This document shows positions 5,299 to 8,769 of a stretch of DNA of 8,769 nt, one piece after another. The number at the start of each line of letters is the position of its first letter. Within the stretch, counting starts at the first letter, position 1. A program made the position numbers and the translations under genes. The DNA is taken from the NCBI GenBank assembly GCA_946566415.1, contig CAMNWW010000080.1:1-8769 (forward strand), in the 5' to 3' direction. A model generated the notes under the pieces. That model searched no databases. It was not told the DNA's origin and worked only from the letters and a program-made list of their open reading frames with translations. This DNA is from an uncultured Lachnospiraceae bacterium (GTDB lineage: Bacteria > Bacillota > Clostridia > Lachnospirales > Lachnospiraceae).

Positions 5299-6135
5299 TC
5301 ATACAAATTTCTCGATTATATTTTCCAAATACTCATTCTTGGCCTCATAGAACTTTTCCTGCTCTATGATCTCAGAAAGCTTCGGATCAATCGGCATCTT
5401 GCCCAGCACTTCCGTTCCCAGACGCGCCGCGATCTCGTCAATATGGCTCTCCCCGAATACAGAAATCCGCTTTTTGCAGTCCGGGCACTCTAAATAACTG
5501 TAATTCTCTACGATTCCCAAAACCGGAACGTCCATCATCTGCGCCATGTGATATGCTTTCTCAACGATCATCTGCACCAGATCCTGAGGAGAGGTTACAA
5601 TTACCACGCCGTCTACCGGAAGCGACTGAAATACTGTAAGCGGCACATCGCCGGTCCCCGGAGGCATACCCACAAACAGGAAATCCAAATCTCCCCACAT
5701 AACGTCTGTCCAGAACTGTTTCACCACACTTGCAAGAATCGGTCCGCGCCAAATGACCGGATCAGACTCATTCTCCAACAGCAAATTGACAGAAATAATC
5801 TTTGTCCCGTCTTTTGCCACACAAGGGAACATCCCTTCCTCAGACCCTACGGCATTCCCGTGAACTCCGTACATCTTAGGAATCGAAGGCCCTGTGATAT
5901 CCGCGTCCATAATTCCCGCCGTATAGCCCTGTTCCACCGCCATCCGGGCAAGAGACGCTGTTACCAAAGATTTCCCTACGCCGCCCTTTCCGCTGATGAC
6001 CGCAATCACCTTCTTCACCTGAGAATATGGATTCGCAGGCTCTTTCATATCTATTTTCTTACTGCTGCACGAATCTGCATGGGCGCAAGAGGCGCAAGCC
6101 TCCGGGGTGCACCCGCTGTTTGTTTCTTCCGCCAT
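5299..6135 (-). CDS. mrp: Mrp/NBP35-family ATP-binding iron-sulfur carrier protein
   Basis: A 278-residue cytoplasmic P-loop ATPase of the Mrp/NBP35/ApbC family, which binds and transfers [4Fe-4S] clusters to apo-enzymes. Visible motifs are an N-terminal cysteine cluster C9-x4-C14-x2-C17-x5-C23, whose last three cysteines match the NBP35 CX2CX5C spacing. Next are the deviant Walker A GKGGVGKS (49-56), switch I DADITGPSIPKM (77-88), WRGP (129-132), MPPGTGD (157-163), and the cluster-binding CPDC (C217, C220). Oddity: the residue before MPPGTGD is Gly156, where the family usually has the Walker B aspartate (VDMPPGTGD). The ATG at 6135 has AGGAGG six bases upstream. It follows ridA by 48 bp, probably on the same transcript, and ends in a strong terminator. 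Confidence 0.93.
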   Translation of the reverse strand: MAEETNSGCTPEACASCAHADSCSSKKIDMKEPANPYSQVKKVIAVISGKGGVGKSLVTASLARMAVEQGYTAGIMDADITGPSIPKMYGVHGNAVGSEEGMFPCVAKDGTKIISVNLLLENESDPVIWRGPILASVVKQFWTDVMWGDLDFLFVGMPPGTGDVPLTVFQSLPVDGVVIVTSPQDLVQMIVEKAYHMAQMMDVPVLGIVENYSYLECPDCKKRISVFGESHIDEIAARLGTEVLGKMPIDPKLSEIIEQEKFYEAKNEYLENIIEKFV

Positions 6136-6152
6136 GGTTACCTCCTGTTACC

Positions 6153-6168
6153 ATTGCCGCCAGGCAAT
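6153..6168 (-). other. Small stem-loop between ridA and mrp
   Basis: Six-base arms ATTGCC / GGCAAT with a 4-base loop, just upstream of the mrp ribosome binding site. No U-run follows, so it is not a terminator. It could tune mrp translation or be neutral. Confidence 0.3.
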
Positions 6169-6183
6169 TCAATTCAGACTTAA

Positions 6184-6561
6184 TTATTCCTCGACAACTG
6201 CAATAACTTCGATCTCGCAGAGCAGATTCTTCGGAAGAGTCTTTACCGCAACACAGCTCCTTGCCGGCTTAGAAGTAAAATACTTCGCATAAATCTCATT
6301 AAACGTCGCGAAATCACCCATATCACTCAAAAAACATGTTGTCTTAAGAACCTTATCGAAAGAAGTTCCTGCCTCTTCCAGAATCATTCCGATATTTTTG
6401 CATACCTGATCTGCCTGTGCCTCGATCGTATCGCCCGCAACCGCATCCGTCTCGGGATTGATTCCGATCTGGCCAGATGTATACAGCATTCCATTGTGTA
6501 CATACGCCTGTGAATATGGTCCTATTGCTTTTGGTGCTTTTTCTGTTGATATTACTTTCAT
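6184..6561 (-). CDS. ridA: RidA family enamine/imine deaminase
   Basis: A 125-residue RidA (YjgF/YER057c/UK114) protein, the typical length. It hydrolyses reactive enamine/imine intermediates such as 2-aminoacrylate released by PLP enzymes, protecting metabolism from damage; it acts as a cytosolic trimer. Visible hallmarks are APKAIGPYSQA (9-19), SGQIGINPET (29-38), and PARSCVAVKTLP (99-110) with Arg101 at the position of the catalytic arginine (E. coli Arg105). CEIEVIAV (115-122) carries the conserved glutamate Glu116. The start is placed at the ATG at 6561, eight bases after AGGAGG. An in-frame ATG at 6603 would add 14 residues not found in the family and lacks a good ribosome site. A possible promoter lies upstream, and mrp follows after 48 bp. 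Confidence 0.94.
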   Translation of the reverse strand: MKVISTEKAPKAIGPYSQAYVHNGMLYTSGQIGINPETDAVAGDTIEAQADQVCKNIGMILEEAGTSFDKVLKTTCFLSDMGDFATFNEIYAKYFTSKPARSCVAVKTLPKNLLCEIEVIAVVEE

Positions 6562-6615
6562 TCTTATTTCCTCCTTCTTTGTCCATGCCTTTTGGACATG
6601 CACATTCTGTCTTTA

Positions 6616-6644
6616 AGAATACCACAGCTCAGCGAAAATTCCAA
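6616..6644 (-). promoter_or_regulatory. Possible promoter of ridA-mrp
   Basis: TTGGAA (6639-6644) and TATTCT (6616-6621) are 17 bp apart, four of six consensus matches each. It lies in the 126-bp gap after the MATE gene, where no clear terminator is seen, so readthrough from upstream is also possible. Confidence 0.45.
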
Positions 6645-6687
6645 TGGGTTTTCCGCAAATTTTCTGCCCCTTATTACATCATTATTT

Positions 6688-8100
6688 CTATCCTGCCGTC
6701 AGCTCCTTTTTCTCCCTTGTCACATCCTGAATCCATTTATAACTCAGGAATCGTTTGACCGTGATGGGGACTTTGATCACCTCGTCGCTCATCAAAATCA
6801 TATAAACGACCCTCACCGGCGCATGAAAAACAAACGCCGCCAGCATCCCGAACAAAATGGAGCACCCCCACATGGTACCGACATCCAGAGCTAAACCGAA
6901 GCGGGTATCGCCTCCTGAACGGAATACTCCAACCACTAAAGTTGTACTGATCGATTGGCACAGCGTAAAGTAGGACATCACAAAAAACATAAAGGTAAGG
7001 TATCCTTGTGCTTCACCTGAAAGCGTCATGAACCGGTTTGCCACAGGAGCTGCCGCCAGAATCACACATCCGCCGAGCAGTCCTGCCAATGTACTCAGCA
7101 TGATAAAGCGCCTTCCATATGCTTTCGCCAGCTCGAACTTTCGCTCCCCGATGGTTTTGCCCAGATAGATCGCCGTCGCGTTTGCCACACCGAACACGAC
7201 CACCGAAGCAAGCTGCCTCGCCACCTGCGCCACGGAGTTCGCCGCTACCGCGGCGCTCCCTAAGTGCCCGATGACCGCTGTGTTGGCAGAAGACCCCAGC
7301 CCCCACATCATCTCGTTCAAAATGACCGGAGTCGCATATACCAAAAAATCTTTGAGCAGCACTTTATCAATGTTCCACATATCCTGGAAATGGAAACGCA
7401 CCACGCGATTTTTCACCTTTGCGTACCATACTACGATAGCCATTTCCAACACCCTCGAAAAAAGCGTCGCCAAAGCCGCTCCTCTTATCCCCAGCGCCGG
7501 GAATCCCAGCAGGCCAAAAATTAATATTGCATTTAATATAATATTGACGATCAGCGACGCCAGGTACACGACTGTTGCAATAACGACCCGCTCAATACTC
7601 CGCATAATGTAGAGATAGACTTGCGTCGCCGCCATAAACAAATAGGATATCGCCACAATACGCAGATACTTCACTCCTTCTGCAACCACCTCCGGATCAC
7701 TGGTATAGATCCGCATCAAAGTCTCCGGAATCAGCTCTGCCGCGACGGTAAATACCGTCGCCCCCGCCACTCCAATACTCATTCCCATTCCAAGTATTTT
7801 CTCGATCGTACGGGTATCCCCTTTTCCCCAATACTGCGCGGTGAGCACAGTTGCGCCTGACGTGGTCCCGAACAAGATCAGGGTCATAATAAACTGAACC
7901 TGTCCCGCAAGAGACGCTCCGGAGAGTACCTTCTCGCCTACCTTTCCAAGCATGATCACATCCGCCGCCGTCACGCCTACATTAATTAAATTCTGCAGCG
8001 CCATCGGAATAACCAACAGACATACCTGTTTGTAAAACTGTCCCCAATTTATGTCTGTGCTATTTTCCGGACGCCTTCTGAAAGATTTCATAAACATCAT
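6688..8100 (-). CDS. MATE family multidrug efflux transporter
   Basis: A 470-residue integral membrane protein of the MATE (NorM/DinF-like) family, normal length, with the expected 12 hydrophobic segments as two MatE repeats. It exports cationic drugs or metabolites in exchange for Na+ or H+. The first helix begins near residue 26 and carries VIPMALQNLINVGVTAADVIMLG (30-52), with the conserved Pro32 and Asp47 typical of helix 1. VLTAQYWGKGD follows after helix 2, and the second half restarts at VYATPVILNEMMWGLG. The N-terminus is basic (RRRPENS); the C-terminus is a short charged tail. The ATG at 8100 has AAAGGAG (8111-8117) ten bases upstream, inside the alcohol dehydrogenase gene. The two genes overlap by 41 bp, so they are co-transcribed. 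Substrate unknown. Confidence 0.93.
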   Translation of the reverse strand: MMFMKSFRRRPENSTDINWGQFYKQVCLLVIPMALQNLINVGVTAADVIMLGKVGEKVLSGASLAGQVQFIMTLILFGTTSGATVLTAQYWGKGDTRTIEKILGMGMSIGVAGATVFTVAAELIPETLMRIYTSDPEVVAEGVKYLRIVAISYLFMAATQVYLYIMRSIERVVIATVVYLASLIVNIILNAILIFGLLGFPALGIRGAALATLFSRVLEMAIVVWYAKVKNRVVRFHFQDMWNIDKVLLKDFLVYATPVILNEMMWGLGSSANTAVIGHLGSAAVAANSVAQVARQLASVVVFGVANATAIYLGKTIGERKFELAKAYGRRFIMLSTLAGLLGGCVILAAAPVANRFMTLSGEAQGYLTFMFFVMSYFTLCQSISTTLVVGVFRSGGDTRFGLALDVGTMWGCSILFGMLAAFVFHAPVRVVYMILMSDEVIKVPITVKRFLSYKWIQDVTREKKELTAG

Positions 8101-8769
8101 TTACATCCAGCTCCTTTATTCTTGAGAGCCGCACCGTGCCTCCCATCGTGGCATCTCTTGCAAGCTCCATCAAATCCTCGTCCGTGACCGGACCTATTCC
8201 TAACTCCTTAAGATTTACGGGCATATCCAGTTCACGGAAATATGCGACCGTCCGGTCAATAGCGGCTTTCGCCGTCTCCTCTTCTGTTTCTTTCTTGATT
8301 CCCCATACTTTCTCGCCATAGTGTGCAAACCTGGGGATGTCGTTCTGATAGACATACTCCGCCCATGTTCCCCACATCGCGGACAGGGTTGCCCCGTGCG
8401 CCTTATCATACTTCGCCGACAGTGCATGTCCGAATTTATGCACACAGAAATCCTTCCCGCGTCCAAGCTCGGTCAGATTATTATGCGACAGACTTCCGCA
8501 CCACATAATCTCACTCATTGCATCATAATCCTGAGGGTCTGCATAACCCTTACGGCCATTTTCGATCACTGTCCGCAAAAGACCCTCCGCGATCTCATCC
8601 GTCATCTGATTCTTCTGATTCGGGATAAAATAGCGTTCCAGCGTATGCATCATAATATCCGTAATTCCGCAGGCTATTTGATATTTCGGGAGCGTATACG
8701 TCAGCTCCGGATTCATGATTGCAAATTTCGGACGGTTAAAATCCGTATTGATTCCCGCCTTTTTGCCTG
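8060..8769 (-). CDS. Iron-containing alcohol dehydrogenase (butanol dehydrogenase/YqhD type), C-terminal part
   Basis: The gene enters from the high-coordinate edge. 236 complete codons (235 or so residues plus stop) are visible, from GKKAGINTDFNRPKFAIMNPELTYTLP onward; the N-terminal NAD(P)-binding half is missing. The Met codon at 8716 is internal, because the reading frame continues upstream with family sequence. Metal ligands can be placed by comparison with YqhD: Asp and His in GITDIMMH, His in HKFGHALSAKYD, and His in KAHGATLS. These bind the catalytic divalent metal (Fe or Zn). The enzyme reduces aldehydes to alcohols or the reverse, usually with NADPH in this subgroup, disposing of reducing equivalents in fermentation. 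The stop (8060) lies 41 bp inside the MATE gene. The family is certain; the substrate is not. Confidence 0.92.
   Translation of the reverse strand, partial: GKKAGINTDFNRPKFAIMNPELTYTLPKYQIACGITDIMMHTLERYFIPNQKNQMTDEIAEGLLRTVIENGRKGYADPQDYDAMSEIMWCGSLSHNNLTELGRGKDFCVHKFGHALSAKYDKAHGATLSAMWGTWAEYVYQNDIPRFAHYGEKVWGIKKETEEETAKAAIDRTVAYFRELDMPVNLKELGIGPVTDEDLMELARDATMGGTVRLSRIKELDVNDVYEIFQKASGK

Noticed and set aside
5548..6183. Long plus-strand open frame opposite mrp
   Set aside because: Composition (rich in Arg, His, Pro, Cys) is that of an antisense shadow of a conserved ATPase gene. The same applies to 1395-2069 and 3015-3446.
6562..6603. Upstream ATG giving a 139-residue RidA
   Set aside because: Extra residues are absent from the family, and the ideal AGGAGG is placed for the ATG at 6561.
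6634..6664. Inverted repeat GAAAATT / AATTTTC as terminator of the MATE gene
   Set aside because: The 17-base loop and AT-only stem without a proper U-run make it a poor terminator; it overlaps the possible ridA -35.
1..8769. CRISPR array, tRNA, rRNA, transposase or integrase
   Set aside because: No regularly spaced repeats, tRNA-like folds or mobile-element proteins were seen on either strand.

Overview
All genes in this window read on the minus strand. The organism looks like a low-to-moderate G+C Firmicute, most likely a gut Lachnospiraceae/Clostridia member. The reasons are strong AGGAGG-type ribosome binding sites, a solute-binding lipoprotein with two permeases upstream of a GH2 beta-galactosidase, an Mrp/NBP35 ATPase with an N-terminal cysteine cluster, RidA, a MATE exporter and a clostridial-type iron alcohol dehydrogenase. 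The species call is inference.

Layout in transcription order, from high to low coordinates. (1) 8769-6688: the end of an iron-containing alcohol dehydrogenase, cut by the window edge, overlaps a MATE-family exporter by 41 bp. (2) 6644-5221: RidA with a possible promoter of its own, then an Mrp/NBP35-type Fe-S carrier ATPase, closed by a convincing intrinsic terminator. (3) 5191-3612: a compact, partly very AT-rich cassette of three small uncharacterised genes. It has its own sigma-A-type promoter, a 7-nt gap between genes 1 and 2, a 14-bp overlap between genes 2 and 3, and its own terminator. (4) 3540-1: a sugar ABC-import operon, made of a lipoprotein binding protein, two inner-membrane permeases and the first 107 codons of a GH2 beta-galactosidase. 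It starts at a near-consensus promoter whose 17-bp spacer contains almost all of a perfect 16-bp palindrome, a probable operator.

The ABC operon is readily interpreted: uptake of a galactoside oligosaccharide followed by intracellular hydrolysis, with an ATPase supplied from elsewhere. Two intercistronic stem-loops may set the relative expression of binding protein, permeases and enzyme. RidA and Mrp are housekeeping genes for metabolite-damage control and Fe-S handling.

The part worth attention is the three-gene cassette. The first product resembles the DUF6941-type beta-rich family. The second has an N-terminal hydrophobic stretch and a DWNGxGG / PTGRNS region. The third carries SVDRDGGR and YHAEIW motifs. 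I do not recognise it as a named system. Its self-contained transcription unit and unusual composition make it a plausible accessory or defence/toxin-like module, but no function can be assigned from sequence alone.
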